DNA of 5,289 bases from an uncultured Selenomonadales bacterium (lineage in GTDB: Bacteria > Bacillota_C > Negativicutes > Selenomonadales > Selenomonadaceae): positions 1-5,289 of the forward strand of contig CAMJNB010000126.1 in assembly GCA_946407175.1 (NCBI GenBank), given 5' to 3'. Each line of letters opens with the position of its first letter. Within the stretch, counting starts at the first letter, position 1. Shown piece after piece: positions 4,874-5,289 of the stretch. A program made the translations under genes and the position numbers. The notes beneath the pieces are model-generated. The model was not told the origin of the DNA. It made no database searches and worked only from the letters and a program-made list of their open reading frames with translations.

Positions 4874-5289
4874 CTAAATCAAAACGTCTACAGAAAATTT
4901 TTCTTCCGTGTCGTCAACTTCATTCAAACGCTTTTCAGCGCGTTCAATCATCTTTTCAACCTTTTTAACTTCTTCTTCGTCGCACATACCATTCTGCACG
5001 CCGTCTTTGCACTCTTCCAAATCCTTTTGCAGTAGATTTAAAATTTCACGAACCTTGCTTTTCGACGTGGCGGCGGCAAGTTGGCGGGCGCGTTTTTCGG
5101 CGTTAAACGCAACTTTGCCGGTAACTTTTTCATCGGCATTAAGCGCGGCTAATCCTTCTTTTGAAATTTTCACGTCAGCAGAATTTTTAGTGTCGGCACT
5201 TTTATTTTCGTGAAGTTTTTCAAGCATCTTCGCCCACCAAGACTTTGTGTCGCGATTCACCGAAATTTTTTCACTGCGGCTTTCACTAA
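4874..5289 (-). CDS. Hypothetical charged, probably helical protein (5' end likely outside window)
   Basis: I do not recognise the family. The frame ends with TAG at 4874-4876. The first in-window start-like codon is a GTG at 5258-5260 (128 residues from there), but it has no ribosome binding site and the frame stays open for nine more codons up to the window edge (reading SESRSEKIS), so the true start is probably beyond 5289. The protein is soluble-looking, with no membrane segment visible. A polar Lys/Asn/Asp-rich part is followed by ISKEGLAALN, then a Lys/Glu/Ala-rich region predicted to form helices, with an acidic CDEEEVKKVEKMIERAEKRL stretch that could be a short coiled coil. Two cysteines flank DGVQNGM. 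It converges on treC and shares its terminator, so no functional link to trehalose use is implied. Clear codon structure and a well-placed terminator support a real gene. Confidence 0.65.
   Translation of the reverse strand, partial: SESRSEKISVNRDTKSWWAKMLEKLHENKSADTKNSADVKISKEGLAALNADEKVTGKVAFNAEKRARQLAAATSKSKVREILNLLQKDLEECKDGVQNGMCDEEEVKKVEKMIERAEKRLNEVDDTEEKFSVDVLI

Noticed and set aside
1..5289. CRISPR array, tRNA or rRNA genes, insertion-sequence ends
   Set aside because: No regularly spaced short direct repeats, tRNA cloverleaf, rRNA-like sequence, transposase or terminal inverted repeats were seen. The only repeats are the in-frame DNA-binding motifs of the endonuclease.

Overview
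The window looks like a Gram-positive-type (Firmicutes) chromosome carrying a trehalose phosphotransferase (PTS) locus interrupted by a selfish endonuclease gene. The evidence is a glucose-superfamily Enzyme II for trehalose, a phospho-trehalase with a strong AGGAGG ribosome binding site, an exact TTGACA-17-TATAAT promoter and U-tract terminators. The mid-GC codon style would fit Negativicutes (Selenomonas or Phascolarctobacterium relatives), but this is an impression and not proven by any marker here.

Layout. Bases 1-1899 (+) encode a trehalose-specific PTS permease with fused EIIB, EIIC and EIIA domains. Its first ~20 codons lie outside the window: the reading frame is open to base 1, and the catalytic EIIB cysteine (bases 25-27) lies just before the first in-window ATG. 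Bases 1896-2936 (-) encode a 346-residue GIY-YIG endonuclease with four NUMOD3-type motifs and three NUMOD1/IENR1-like repeats. It sits antisense between the two trehalose genes, and its stop codon overlaps the permease stop codon. Bases 2937-3134 are a compact control region: the endonuclease ribosome binding site, a consensus promoter pointing to treC, a strongly foldable leader RNA and a terminator-like hairpin ahead of the treC ribosome binding site. Bases 3135-4769 (+) encode trehalose-6-phosphate hydrolase, followed by a bidirectional terminator. Bases 4874 to the window end (-) encode a charged, probably helical protein of unknown function, whose frame also runs off the window.

How the genes work together. 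TreP takes up trehalose and phosphorylates it to trehalose 6-phosphate, and TreC splits this into glucose and glucose 6-phosphate. The fused EIIA means only the general proteins EI and HPr are needed. The endonuclease has no evident metabolic role and is best read as a freestanding homing-type element that settled exactly at the treP stop codon without damaging either trehalose gene.

The most interesting parts are the treC leader, where three segments can form mutually exclusive hairpins (attenuator-like, or a small RNA of about 105 nt), and the entanglement of the endonuclease with its host operon: overlapping stop codons, a candidate endonuclease terminator inside treP coding DNA, and a treC promoter lying just upstream of the endonuclease ribosome binding site.
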